A stretch of DNA of 64,000 nucleotides from Rhizomys pruinosus (GCA_009823505.1 VZQC01013997.1:2564456-2628455); one strand, 5' to 3'. Positions 9,249 through 18,949 are shown, numbered from the stretch's first letter. Made by a program: numbers and translations. The notes: generated by a model from the letters alone, not told the origin.

Positions 9249-9650
9249 TTTGGGGCCTGTCAACCCCATGGTGGAACAGGCTGAAGAGGGTATGGCAGGG
9301 ATTGCTACAGCACATCTCAGGGACCATGTCAGAGGGCACAAACCTGAGAAAGTCTGTTTATTCTATGCAACAGGCAGTTTATATAGGTTTGGGATGGTAG
9401 CATGACATCACCTCCTAGTAGCCAATGCCAGACCTCCACACCATCACCGCCATGTCAGCTCATGAGTACATCCAGAAAGGGACATGCAAGTGAACAAGTC
9501 AGCACATGGCCCCAAGCATGTGCTAGCCTGCGCATGGGCAATGTGGCCTGAATCCAGGACTACTGTCCCACACACGCACATGCCACACTGCGATGAAGTT
9601 GGTGCATGGAGGATTGGGGAGGTGAAGATGTTTAAGTCAGTGGTGGCAGC
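9249..9650 (-). mobile_element. Possible ERV LTR
   Basis: On the minus strand a TATATAAA box (plus 9378-9385) is followed about 16 bp on by AATAAA (plus 9357-9362), then CAGACTTTCTCAGG. This close TATA/poly(A) pair is typical of a retroviral LTR. The left end at 9249 would be a CA terminus on the minus strand. I cannot define the other end or a target duplication, and no internal retroviral genes are present. Confidence 0.35.
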
Positions 9651-9674
9651 TGGGCCACTGTGTGTATGTGCTCA

Positions 9675-9852
9675 ATTCTCTGTGTATGAGTGTGCCGCCT
9701 GCATGTGTTTAAGTACACCTGTAGCATTCAATGCCCACAGAGATTAGAAGAGGGTTGTCAGATCCCCTGGAACTGGAGTTACAGATAGTTGTTAGCTGCC
9801 ATGTGGGTGCTGGGAACCTATCCTGGGTCCTCTGCAAGAGAAGCTAGTGCTT
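9675..9852 (-). mobile_element. B2 SINE, head lost
   Basis: Reverse B2 from CTGTGTATGAGTGTGCCGC to CAAGAGAAGCTAGTGC, where a poly-T tract replaces the element's first 30 bp. Confidence 0.85.
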
Positions 9853-9884
9853 TTTTTTTTTTTCATTTTTATTTTTTTAAAGAT

Positions 9885-10231
9885 TTGAGCATGCTGGCGT
9901 GCCCAGGCCTTTAATCCCAGCGCTCAGGAGGCAGACGCAGGGGATCTCTGAGTTCAAGGCCAGCCTGGTCTAACATAGAGAGTTCCAGGACAGCTGGGGC
10001 TGCAGGAGACCCTGTCTCAAAAAGACCAAAAACAACAAAAAAAGATTTAATAAAATGTATTTGTTACTTTTATTTTTTTTAATTAAAAATTTTTTTTGAG
10101 ACAGGGATTCCCTTCAGTCCCAGCTGGCCTGGAGCTCACTATGTAGACCAGGCTGGCCTTGAACTCACAGAGATCCCCCTGCCTCTGCCTCTCGAGTGCT
10201 GGGATTAAAGGCGTGCACCACCACGCCTGGT
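9885..10231. mobile_element. Convergent pair of B1 SINEs
   Basis: 9885-10040 is a plus-strand B1 (GCATGCTGGCGTGCCCAGG to TCTCAAAAAGACC). 10090-10231 is a reverse B1 that abuts the 3' end of the RPS6 pseudogene. The two form an inverted repeat with a loop of about 50 bp. Confidence 0.85.
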
Positions 10232-10621
10232 TTAAAGATTATTTTTGACTTGTCTGAGACTTGGAAGTAGAAGCTCTCCGTGAGGACAGTCGCGTCTCTT
10301 GGCAATCGTCCTCGCGTTTTTCCTTGGCTTCCTTCATTTTCTTGGCCAACGGTTTAGCACACTCTACAGCCTCTTCATTTTACTTGGGGTGCTCTTTCTT
10401 CAAAGTAATACGGCAGTGTTTGTGTCGCAGGACAGGGTGTAACAAGACGCTGAATCTTGGGTGCTGGAGTCCCTGGCTTCTTCTTTTTCAAGGCTTTCTG
10501 ACTACATACTGGAAGATACCGTCTTCCGTAGAGAGACTGAAAAGTTTTCGGGTTCTGCTGGCTCCTTTGGGCCCCAACCTCCATGGAACAGTGATATCTG
10601 TCAGTCCTGGAATATATCTCT

Positions 10622-10681
<60 letters not shown>

Positions 10682-11181
10682 TCTCTCTCTCGTCTTTTCG
10701 AAGCAGGGTCTCCCTTTAGTCCCAGCGGGCCTGGAGCTCACTATGTAGACCAGGCTGGCCTTGAACTCACAGAGATCCGTCTGCCTCTGCCTGCTGGGAT
10801 TAAAGGCGAGTGCCACCGCGTCTGGCCTTTTCTCTCCTTTTGTTATAATAACCAAGTTGAGAACACTTAGACTGACATCCGCAGTGCATCCGCGAGCACA
10901 CTTGGGTTTTCTGTCTCCAGTCCGCCTGGGTCTGTAACAAGAATGCCCATTACCCAGCCGCAGGCTCACTGCCATGGCCATGGGTCAACACACCAGCTCC
11001 GTGGGGAAGCCTTCCTTTCACCACTGATTCCAACCACATCACGCTCCCACTCTTCGCCCAGGGCATCAGCAGCGGCTTCAGTAGCCGCGTGCTTCTCAGA
11101 GAGAGTACGAAGTTTGCGTTCATCGTCCACTTCAATGAATTTCTGACAGCCGGTGCCTGGGAAGGAGATATTGATCTTCGT
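10231..11181 (-). pseudogene. RPS6: RPS6 processed pseudogene (40S ribosomal protein eS6)
   Basis: The functional parent encodes eS6, a component of the 40S ribosomal subunit. Reading leftward from 11181 the intron-free copy gives [13 protein letters not shown], then [39 protein letters not shown] and APKIQRLVTP, all in RPS6 order. It ends with TATTTTTGACT (minus-strand stop region) near 10240. The start codon position reads ACG (plus 11179-11181). Several frameshifts break the frame, for example at [12 protein letters not shown], and a reverse B1 with a (CT)n tract interrupts it at 10618-10828. No 5' UTR is recognised; a B2 sits at the 5' end. A plus-strand open frame of about 150 codons here is antisense and not a gene. 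Confidence 0.93.
10618..10828 (-). mobile_element. B1 SINE with a (GA)n tail inside the RPS6 pseudogene
   Basis: Reverse B1 at about 10693-10828. Its A tail side has grown into about 75 bp of (CT)n on plus (10618-10692). The RPS6 motif GGAGAGAAGG is split by it, and CT-rich TTCTCTC appears on both sides, consistent with a target duplication. Confidence 0.85.
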
Positions 11182-11200
11182 CTTTTTTTTTTTCTTCTTT

Positions 11201-11353
11201 CTGTGCAGTGCCATGGAGGTCAGAAGAGGGTGTAATGGTTTCCCCTGGAACTGGAGTTAAAGGCGGTTCTCAGCCACCATGTGGGTGCTGGGGATTGAAC
11301 CTGGGTCCCCTACAAGGGCAGTCGCTGCTCTGCTAGGCCATCTCTCCAGCTCC
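11201..11353 (-). mobile_element. B2 SINE, tail-truncated
   Basis: Reverse B2 from GTGCAGTGCCATGGAGG to CATCTCTCCAGCTCC. TGATCTTCGTCTTTTT at about 11172 and TGATCTTCTTCTTTTT at about 11355 look like its target duplication, taken from the RPS6 5' end. Confidence 0.8.
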
Positions 11354-11365
11354 CTGATCTTCTTC

Positions 11366-11525
11366 TTTTTTTTTTTTTTTGTCTTTTCGAGACAGGGTCT
11401 CCATGTAGCCCCAGCTGGCCTGGAACTCGCTCTGTAGACCAGGCTGGCCTTGAACTTACAGAGATCCACCTGCCTCTGCTTACCTAGTGCTGTGATTAAA
11501 GGTGTGAGCCACCACCACCTGCTCA
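11366..11525 (-). mobile_element. B1 SINE
   Basis: Reverse full-length copy, T-run then GTCTTTTCGAGACAGGGTC to GAGCCACCACCACCTGC. Confidence 0.9.
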
Positions 11526-11581
11526 AGGGTGAATTTTGTGCTATGTGAATATTTCAATAAAATATAATGATATTTAAAACA

Positions 11582-11861
11582 GGGGCTGGAGAGATGGCTC
11601 AGTGGTTAAGAGCACCAACTGCTCTTGTAGAAGACCCAGGTTTGATTCCCGGCACCCACATGGCGGCTAAGAACCCTATTTAAGCCAGCCTTTAATCCTA
11701 GCACTCGGGAGGCAGAGGCAGGCAGATATCTCTGTGAAGTCAAGGCCAGCCTGGTCTACAGAGTGAGTTCCAGGCCAGCTGAGGCTATAGGGAGACCCTG
11801 TCTCTAAATAAATAAATAAGTAAGTATAAGTAAGTAAATAAATAAAATAAAAAAATAACTA
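11582..11861 (+). mobile_element. Chimeric B2/B1 SINE, copy 2
   Basis: B2 part 11582-11683 (102 bp, ending CTAAGAACCCTATTTAA), then B1 from 11684. In the B1 a short deletion joins GCCA directly to GCCTTTAATCC. The tail is AAATAAATAAGTAAGT-like. The whole unit is flanked by ATATTTAAAAC at 11570-11580 and 11865-11875. Confidence 0.88.
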
Positions 11862-11878
11862 AAAATATTTAAAACTCA

Positions 11879-11960
11879 GGCTAGATGTATAGCTCAATGG
11901 TATAGTGCTTATTTAGCATGCACAGGCCCCTGGGTGAGATCCCCAGTATTGGAAGTGAAA
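11879..11960 (+). mobile_element. ID-type SINE
   Basis: GTATAGCTCAATGGTATAGTG head and GGGTGAGATCCCCAGTATT B-box region. Confidence 0.65.
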
Positions 11961-12604
11961 TCCATCCATCTATTTGTCTAGATACTCATAAATATACAAT
12001 ATCTGTGCTAGATACATTAAACACTTTATTGTCCAGGGCAGATAACTTTGAAGACCACAAGAGGGCAGTTTGCCTTCAAATTTTGGCCCTATAGAGGCCA
12101 CGATTACAGAGAGGTTTTATGGTACAGAGCAGTGCCTAGAGATTAGCTAGCTTGGTAACAGTAGTGTAAAGCTAATGTTTTGCACTAGTTTGAACTAGTA
12201 TCCTACCGGGGCCAGTAACTTAAGTACGATGACTAAATACTGTTTGTTTTAATCTGAAAGTAGAAGTGTGCAGAGCATCTTCACAGTAAGGAGTTTTAGG
12301 CCCATCATGGGACATTAGGCACTAGGACCAACACAAAGCTGCTTAGGAGAGCATTTCACATGATGAATTACTTTCCATGTGCACATACAAACACATACCC
12401 AACCCCACTTTTAATGTGCCACATCAAGGGAAAGGGACCCTACTGTGAAATCTGTATCTTGCATTTTGAAGGAAGGATGGCCTTTCTGATGCTTTGCAGC
12501 AGCAGGTATTTGGGAATATTTTTTATGTCTTTGGTATGTCATTCCCCAAAATGATGTATGCCACATATAAAACTTTGTGTGAACCTTTAAAATAGCTCTG
12601 AAAC
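11961..12604. other. Non-repetitive intergenic block with a CTCF-like motif
   Basis: No gene or repeat recognised. CCACAAGAGGGCAG at 12055-12068 resembles the CTCF core with one mismatch. Confidence 0.4.
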
Positions 12605-12937
12605 GGCCGGGCGTGGTGGCGCACGCCTTTAATCCTAGCACTCGGGAGGCAGAGGCAGGCGGATCTCTGTGAATTCAAGGCCAGCCTGGTCTACAGAGTG
12701 AGTTCCAGGACAGCTGGGGCTACAGGGAGACCCTGTCTCGAAAAGACCAAAAAAAAAAAAAAGCTCTGAAACTAGTTCTTTTTTGTTTATTTTTGTTTGT
12801 CTTTTTGAGACTACAGGGTCTACCTGTAGCCCCAGCTGGCTTGGAACTCACTATGTAGACCAGGCTAACTTTGAACTCATAGACATCCACCTGCCTCTGA
12901 GTGCTGGGATCAAAGGTGTGTGCCACCATGCCTAGCC
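12605..12937. mobile_element. Convergent pair of B1 SINEs
   Basis: 12605-12765 is a near-consensus plus-strand B1 (GGCCGGGCGTGGTGGCGCAC). 12781-12937 is a reverse B1, more diverged. They face each other across about 15 bp. Confidence 0.92.
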
Positions 12938-13023
12938 CATTTAATCTATTTTTAAGTCTTCCAAAACATTAGTTTTGAACCCTTTCATCTGAAATATGAA
13001 CATACAAACACTTTTTCAAAAAA

Positions 13024-13212
13024 TTATGTGTATGAGTGTTTTCCTTGCATGTAAGTGTACCATGTGCCTGCAGTGCCCAGAGGGCCAGAAGAGGGCACTG
13101 GACCTCCTGAAGCTGGAGTTATAAATGGTTGTGAGCTGTCACGTGGGAACCGAACTCTACATCCTCTGTAAGAGCAGCCAGTGGTCTTAACTGCTGAGCC
13201 ATCTCTCCAGGC
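13024..13212 (-). mobile_element. B2 SINE, older
   Basis: Reverse B2 carrying CCAGAAGAGGGCACTGG, close to the CTCF-like motif known in rodent B2. Confidence 0.85.
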
Positions 13213-13213
13213 T

Positions 13214-13448
13214 TATTTATTTATTTATTTAATTTATTTGAACGTTCTGTTTGCATGTAGGTTTGTGCACCCGTGTCGTGCAATGCTGCAGAGGTCAGAA
13301 GAGGGTGTCAGATTCTCCTGGAACTGGAGTTCTCCTGGAATTGGAGTTACAGACGGTTCTCAGCCACCACGTGGGTGCTGGGGATTGAACCCGGCTCCTC
13401 TGCAAGAGCAGTTGGTGTTCTTAACTGTCAGGCCAACTCTCCAGCCCC
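13214..13448 (-). mobile_element. B2 SINE, internal-duplication type
   Basis: Reverse B2 with (TTTA)n at its tail side and the duplicated GAACTGGAGTTCTCCTGGAA block. Head at CAACTCTCCAGCCCC. Confidence 0.92.
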
Positions 13449-13455
13449 CTATTTT

Positions 13456-13611
13456 GTTTTTTGGGGTTTTTTTTGAGACAGGGTCTCACTATGTAACCCT
13501 GGCTGGTCTGTAACTTGCTATGTAGACCAGGTTGGCCTTGAATTTACAGAGATCAACCTGCCTTTGCCCTCCAGGTACTGGGATTAAAGGCCTGTGCCAC
13601 CAGGCCTGGCC
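13456..13611 (-). mobile_element. B1 SINE, older
   Basis: Reverse copy with CACTATGTAACCCTGGCTGG in place of the common CCCTGTAGCCCCAGCTGG. Confidence 0.85.
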
Positions 13612-13617
13612 TCCACC

Positions 13618-13830
13618 TTATTTTATGAGAGAGGGTCTTTCACTGAACCTGGAACTTACCAAGTAGGCTAGAGTTATAGGTATGTGCACCACACCCAGCT
13701 TTGTGTGTGTGTGTGTGTGTGTGTATGGGGGGGGTCTTGGGTTCTGGGGATCCAAACTCAGGTCCTTGTGCTCATGCTCGTGCTGCAAGCAATTTGCCCA
13801 CTGAGTCATTTCCCCAGCTCCAGCTTCAGT
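13618..13830 (-). mobile_element. B4-type SINE with internal (GT)n
   Basis: A B1-like arm (13618-13698) and an ID-like arm (13735-13830, GATCCAAACTCAGGTCC to CACTGAGTCATTTCCCCAG) are separated by a GT microsatellite at 13702-13723. Confidence 0.6.
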
Positions 13831-13939
13831 GACAGCATGTTTATAATTAGTGGACTGAGACATTAATACTATGATTTAGTACATGGAACCAGTTCTTAAT
13901 ATAATTTAAATGCGTAATTATTTGTAGGATTAAAAAAAC

Positions 13940-13975
13940 CTTTCCTCCCTCCCTCCCTCCCTCCCTCCCTCCCTT
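13940..13975. repeat. (CCTC/CCCT)n simple repeat
   Basis: About eight CCCT units; it forms the tail side of the reverse B1 that follows. Confidence 0.95.
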
Positions 13976-13984
13976 GCTTTTGTT

Positions 13985-14098
13985 CTTCTTGAGGCAGGGT
14001 CTCCCTGTAGCTCCAGCTGGCTTTGACTCACAGAGATCTGCCTGTCTCTGCCTCCTGGGTACTGGGACCAAAGTCCTAGGCCACTATACCCTGCCCAT
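13985..14098 (-). mobile_element. B1 SINE with internal deletion
   Basis: TTGAGGCAGGGTCTCCCTG joins CAGCTGGCTTTGACTCACAG, missing the GTAGACCAGGC block. Confidence 0.85.
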
Positions 14099-14220
14099 TG
14101 TGTGTAAGTGTGTGCACAGTATGTAGTGGTTTCAGGGGTGTTGGATTTCTCTGGAGCTGGAGTTGCAGGCAGTTGTGATCCCCTTTGCAGGTTTTTTTTT
14201 TTTTTTTGGGGGGGGGGTTG
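14099..14220 (-). mobile_element. B2/B3 fragment ending in T and G runs
   Basis: GTGTGTAAGTGTGTGCACAG and CTGGAGCTGGAGTTGCAGGC are B2/B3 body. They run into T15 and G9 at about 14190-14218. Confidence 0.5.
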
Positions 14221-14519
14221 TGAGAGCAGTTTTTGCCAAACAGGGACATGAATTTACATGAAATTTAGTATTACTTTGTCCCCTGGCACAATGTCAAGTT
14301 TATATGAAGCAGTAAAAACTCATGATTCTCCAGCGTGTCGTGTCCAAGCACCACGGCCATACAGAATGAAAGGAATCCTTTCATGAAGAACTGCTTGCTA
14401 ATAACTGACAGGCTGGTTATTCATAGCTAGGTAACCTCAGAAGGGAAGCAACTAATCCTGACACTTTGAGAAAGAGTGTTATCAATGATAGAAAGTTAGA
14501 AAATTAGAATTTTATTATT

Positions 14520-14676
14520 ATTTTTTTTTTTTGGTATTTTTGAGACAGGGTCTCCCTTTAGTCCCAGCTGGCCTAGAGCTCACTATGTAGATCAGGCTGG
14601 CCTTGACCTCACAGAGATCTGCCTGCCTCTGCCTCCCAAGTGCTGGGATTAAAGGCATGGGCCACTACACCCGGCT
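14520..14676 (-). mobile_element. B1 SINE
   Basis: Reverse, full length, GGTATTTTTGAGACAGGGTC to GGCCACTACACCCGGC. Confidence 0.9.
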
Positions 14677-14804
14677 TAAGCCATATTTTCTAAAAATTTA
14701 ACTTATGACTGGTTTCGCATGATTCTGGAACAGCGATCGTGCAATAACTGGGAATGTGTGGCCAACAACAGCAGTAGTGGCAGCTGAAAGCCACACGGTC
14801 ATTT

Positions 14805-15150
14805 TTGTTTGTTTGTTTTTTGAAACAGGGTCTCCCTGTAGCCCCAGCTGGCCTGGACCTCACTATGTAGACCAGGCTGGCCTTGAACCCACAGAGATCC
14901 ACCTGCCTCTGACTCCTGGGATTAAGGCATGTGCCACCATGCCTAGCACAATCAATTATTTTACATAAAACCTCTTTTTAAAAAGTTTAGGACTAGCCGG
15001 GCATGGTGGCCCACACCTTTAATCCTAGCGTTCGGGAGGCAGAGGCAGGTGGATCTCTGTGAGGTCAAGGCCAGCCTGGTCTACATATTGAGCTCTGGGC
15101 CCTACTGGGACTAAAGGGAGACCCTATCTCAAAAAGGCTAAAAGAAAAGA
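14805..15150. mobile_element. Two B1 SINEs, divergent orientation
   Basis: 14805-14947 is a reverse B1. 14995-15150 is a plus-strand B1 (AGCCGGGCATGGTGGCCCAC). Confidence 0.9.
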
Positions 15151-15159
15151 GTTCAGGAC

Positions 15160-15257
15160 TGGGAGCTGGGTGCGCACCTTTAATTCCAGGATTTGGGAGG
15201 CAGAGGCAGGCAGAGGCAGGCAGAGGCAGGTAGGTCTCTGTGAATTCAAGGTCTACA
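15160..15257 (+). mobile_element. B1 fragment with GGCAGA expansion
   Basis: GGTGCGCACCTTTAATTCC, then GGCAGAGGCA repeated three times before GTAGGTCTCTGTG. The right arm is missing. Confidence 0.75.
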
Positions 15258-15290
15258 TGTTCAGGACTGGTTACTATGAGAAGCATTTCC

Positions 15291-15507
15291 TCTTTTTTTT
15301 TTTTTTTACATGTGTATGAATGTACTGTCTGCATGTAGGTTTGTGCACCCGTGTTGTGCAATGCCGAGGAGGTCAGAAGAGGGCGTCGGATTCCCCTGGA
15401 ACTGGAGTTAAAGATGGTTCTCAGCCGCCATATGGATGCTGGGGATCGAACCTGGGTCCTCTGCAAGAGCGGTTGGCACTCTTAACCACTAGGCTATCTC
15501 TCCAGCC
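15291..15507 (-). mobile_element. B2 SINE inside the GTF3C6 pseudogene
   Basis: Flanked by TGAGAAGCATTTCC at about 15277-15290 and again at about 15508-15521, a perfect 14 bp target duplication. Confidence 0.93.
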
Positions 15508-16034
15508 CTGAGAAGCATTTCCATCTCCAGCCTTCATCTAAACAGAACTTCCTATTTCTGATGGAGAAGAGTCGACAGGACGTCCGTCCGGATGCCCTGA
15601 TTCTGAGTGCAGTGGCTTTTGTCTGAATCTCTTGATCTTCCAACTCCAGGGACTCGAGCTGCGCTTCATCTTCATTCTCGTAGAAAGCTACAAACCATCT
15701 GGGCTATGGGAGAGATCGCCCTTCATCCGCAGCCACTCCAGCCCACCTGTGTTTTCCTCTTTTCTGTCCGAGGCGTTCTTGTCATGCTGAGCCTCGTCGC
15801 CGGATGCCATTTCAGCACTGTTTAACCATTCCCTTCTGGTTGCACATGTTCAACACTTTCTTAGAATATAACACAGGTTCCAAGATTATCTTCATATTCC
15901 TTGGCAAAGACATGCATCTGTCCACTTGCAGAACAGCCCTTTCAGTGTCCATTCCTAAAATCTTGCATTTATTCTCACATTTGGAGAGAAAGTCTGAATC
16001 AATAATTCCTGACAGTTTCACCAAAATGAACTTC

Positions 16035-16145
16035 TTCAGCTCTTACAGCCTCCTCCTCTTCCTCTTCTTCCTCCTCTCCTTCCTCTTCCTCTTCCTCCTC
16101 TTCCTTCCTCTCCCTCCTCTTCCTCCTCTTCTTCCTCCTCCCTAC
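16035..16145 (-). repeat. Purine-rich (GAG/GAA)n tract, remnant of the acidic N-terminus
   Basis: About 110 bp of CCTCTTCCT-type sequence on plus. On minus it encodes only Glu with a few Lys/Gly. It is longer than the Glu run I recall in the parent protein, so it has probably expanded as a microsatellite after retroposition. Confidence 0.75.
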
Positions 16146-16171
16146 TCACCTCCACTGTCCCTGCCATAACC

Positions 16172-16389
16172 CCTTATTATTTTTTATTTTATGTGTATGA
16201 GTGTACTGCCTGCATGTGTGTAAGTGCACCTATATCATGCAGTGTCTGAGGCAGTCCAGAAGAAGTCAGATCCCCTAGAGTTGGAGTTATGGATGGTTGT
16301 TAGCTCCCATGTGGGTGCTGGGAACCAAATCTGGGTTCTCTTTGAGAGCAGCCAATGTTCTTAATCACTGAGCCATCTCTCCAGCCCTA
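16172..16389 (-). mobile_element. B2 SINE
   Basis: Reverse copy beginning a few bases upstream of the GTF3C6 pseudogene start; head at CATCTCTCCAGCCCT. Confidence 0.9.
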
Positions 16390-16399
16390 CTGTTTATGT

Positions 16400-16750
16400 A
16401 TTTCTTTTTTGGTCTTTTTGAGACAGGGTCTCCCTGTAGCCCCAGCTGTCCTGGAACTAGCTCTGTAGACCAGGCTGGCCTTGAACTCACAAAGATCCGC
16501 CTGCCTCTGCCTCCCAAGTGCTAGGATTAAAGGCGTGTGCCACCACGCCCGGCTATGTTTATGTATTTCTATAGAATGTATCTTCCTCATATTTATACTT
16601 GATGGGATTATTTTAAAAATAAAATATTCTCTTGGGAGGCAGAGGCAGGTGGATCTCTGTGAGTTCCAGTTCAAGACCAGCCTGGTCTACATAATGAGTT
16701 CCAGAACAGCTGGGGCTACAGGGGGACCCTGTCTCAAAAAAACAAGCAAA
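16400..16750. mobile_element. Two B1 SINEs
   Basis: 16400-16555 is a reverse B1, near consensus. 16631-16750 is a plus-strand B1 lacking its first 35 bp and carrying GAGTTCCAGTTCAAGACC, a small internal duplication. Confidence 0.9.
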
Positions 16751-16885
16751 ATAATTCTGGAGTGTGACATGAGAGAGATTCAGGAGGAATTGGGAGCAGA
16801 TGGTAGAAGGGGTGAATATGATAGAAATATGTGCTATTCCTATATGAAATTCTCAAAGAATAAATTAAAAATGTATGTACAAAAG

Positions 16886-17340
16886 CGGGCTGGAGAGATG
16901 GCCTAGAGGTTAAGAGTGCTGGGGCTAGAGAAATGGCCTAGTGGTTAAGAGCGCTGACCGCTCTTACAGAGGACCCGGGTTCGATCCCCAGCACCCACAT
17001 GGCGGCCAAGAACCGTCTGAAACTCCAATTCCAGGAGAACTCCAGTTCCGGGGGAATCCGACACCCTCTTCTGACCTCCGTGGCATTGCACGACATGGGT
17101 GCACAAACTTGCATGCGGACAGTACATTCATACACATACAGAAAAAAAAAAAAAAGAGTGCTGACTGCTCTTGCAGAGGACCCGGGTTCGATCCCCAGCA
17201 CCCACATGGCAGCTAAGAACTGTCTTTAACTCCAGTTCCAGGGGAATCCGAAGCCCTCTTCTGACCTCTGCGGCATTGCATGACACAGGTACACAAACCT
17301 ACATGCAGACAGTACACTCATACAAAAATAAATAAAATTT
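16886..17340 (+). mobile_element. B2 SINE split by a second B2
   Basis: The outer B2 starts at 16886 and stops after GTTAAGAGTGCT (16920). It resumes at about 17161 (GACTGCTCTTGC) and ends near 17340 with AAAATAAATAAAATTT. Confidence 0.92.
16921..17150 (+). mobile_element. Inner B2 SINE, internal-duplication type
   Basis: GGGGCTAGAGAAATGGCC to CACATACAG plus A tail. Flanked by AAGAGTGCT at about 16912-16920 and 17152-17160, a target duplication within the older B2. Confidence 0.92.
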
Positions 17341-17401
17341 AAAAAAATTTAAAATGTATGTACAAAAAATAATAAAAATGTATGTACATAATAAATAAGT
17401 A

Positions 17402-17530
17402 AGCTGGGCCTGGCAGCACATGCTTTTAATCCCAGCACTCAGGAGGCAGAGGCAGGTGGATTCAAGGCCAACATAGTTTATATAGTGAGTTCCAGGCCAG
17501 CTGGAGCTGCTGGGAGACATTGTTTCCAAC
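17402..17530 (+). mobile_element. B1 SINE, older
   Basis: AAGCTGGGCCTGGCAGCAC to GAGCTGCTGGGAGACATTG, with a gap where GATCTCTGTGAG should be. Confidence 0.8.
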
Positions 17531-17594
17531 TCACCCCTCAGAATGAATGAATGAATAATTAACACTTTGATAAGTTCTCCATTCTTTTTTCGTT

Positions 17595-18028
17595 CCTGTG
17601 GGGCTGGGAGCGGAGCCTGTGCCTTGAGCTTGCTAGGCAGGTGTTCACCGCTGATCTACGCTCACAACTGTTCTCTTTTCTCTTTTCTCTTGCACTGAAA
17701 TTGGTCATGGATTGGTACTTTCAATGGTTGCAGCTTGACAGGAAGAGCACTGGCAGTGTGACTGCCACTCGTAAACCTGCTGACGGGAGAGATATGTTTC
17801 TTGTCAGAATCAGCCAGACTGTTCACACAATCCATGGGTTCTCTGGACCGTGATGGGACTGTGGTGCTGATCGAACCCGAGGCTGGTGCATGCTAGCCAG
17901 GCCCTCTACACCTGGGCTGAATCCTCAGAATCGAGCGTCTCACTTAGTGCCTAGTCTGACCTTTAACTCACTCCATATTTGCAGCTCTTCTGCCTTAGAC
18001 TCCCAAGTAGTTGGGATTATGGGCTGGA
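17595..18028 (-). mobile_element. Worn ID/B4-type SINE remnants
   Basis: 17595-17670 (TTGAGCTTGCTAGGCAGG) and 17855-17925 (GATCGAACCCGAGGCTGG) read as reverse ID arms. The second is followed by a B1-like arm to 18028 (ACTCCCAAGTAGTTGGGATT), giving a B4-like order. The 185 bp between them are unrecognised. Confidence 0.45.
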
Positions 18029-18641
18029 AGAATCTTTTGAAATTATAGCTTTTTTTTCTGCCGGAGCTAAAAATTTCAGAAAATCCCTAGGTATGTGGTC
18101 ATATTAATGACCTTTAAATGATGATTCTTCGCCGACAGTGACATCTTTGTTGAAAACAGGTCATTCTCAAATGAAAGAATCCAGTAAGAGCTGCAACTTG
18201 CACTGTCACTTAGAAGATGGCTGAGTGTTGGGCCTGACCGGCATGCCCTCCCAGCCCTGGCTCGTTCCAAATGCTTCTCTCTTTCCTAAGAGAGCTACTG
18301 GAAAAGACTCCCAGCTCACCCCCCTACCCTATCTAATACTCTATTTATTGCATGGATTATACTTAATTCCCATGATTTGTGCTTATTATTTCTAACAATG
18401 GTTGATGCACAGGAATTTAGGAAGCCTTTGCTAGATCTGAGCCTTTTTTCTACTTTGGCTAAATGGAACAAAGAAATAGCTGCCAAAGGAATAGAAGGGA
18501 TACTGTGTGGAATCCAGGACATCCACCGCGACCCAGCATTGAATTTTACCCTCATCATTTTGCAGGAAATTAAACACAGTTACAGAGAAAACCAGTAACT
18601 TTGGCTTTAGGCTGAGTAGACAAAATTAAGATTATGAAAGG
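18029..18641. other. Non-repetitive block with a 73-codon open frame
   Basis: Plus-strand 18377-18598 is open from ATG to TAA (contains EFRKPLLDLSLFSTLAKW and GIQDIHRDPALNF). It is not recognised, has no visible splice context, and the length is possible by chance. No SINE lies inside. Confidence 0.3.
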
Positions 18642-18832
18642 TGGGGCTGGAGAGATGGCTCAGTGGTTAAGAGCACTGGCTGCTCTTACAGAGGACCAAG
18701 GTTCAACACCCAGCACCCACATGGCAGCTACCCACCTTCTGTAACTCCAGTTCCAAGGGAACCAACACTTCTGATTCCACAGGCACTGCACAGGCACACT
18801 TACACACACACATAAAGTAAAAATAATAAATA
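18642..18832 (+). mobile_element. B2 SINE
   Basis: GGGGCTGGAGAGATGGCTCA to CATAAAGTAAAAATAATAAA. Confidence 0.92.
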
Positions 18833-18833
18833 T

Positions 18834-18909
18834 CTTTTTTTGAGAAAGGGTCTTCTTGTAGCCCCAGCTGACCTGGAACTGCTATGTAGATGAGGCTGGC
18901 CTTGATCTC

Positions 18910-18949
<40 letters not shown>

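Larger units (their letters stand above)
15270..16167 (-). pseudogene. GTF3C6: GTF3C6 processed pseudogene (TFIIIC subunit 6)
   Basis: The parent encodes a small subunit of TFIIIC, which recruits TFIIIB to RNA polymerase III promoters in the nucleus. Reading leftward, an ATG at 16167-16165 opens MAGTVEVSR, then a long Glu-rich run. Next comes VKLSGIIDSDFLSKCENKCK, matching the start of the TFIIIC-6 domain (LVELSGIIDSDFLSKCENKCK in the parent). Further on are GGLEWLRMKG, FYENEDE, LELEDQEIQ and DSSPSEIGSSV in parental order but in shifting frames. Introns are absent. A region of the middle domain is deleted and at least three frameshifts are present. A reverse B2 (15291-15507) splits the last codons. 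Confidence 0.9.

Noticed and set aside
10261..10719. 152-codon plus-strand open frame
   Set aside because: It is antisense to the RPS6 pseudogene and ends in a (CT)n tract read as Ser-Leu repeats.
15804..16169. 121-codon plus-strand open frame ending in poly-Leu/Phe/Pro
   Set aside because: It is the antisense of the GTF3C6 pseudogene; the repetitive end is the Glu-coding tract read backwards.
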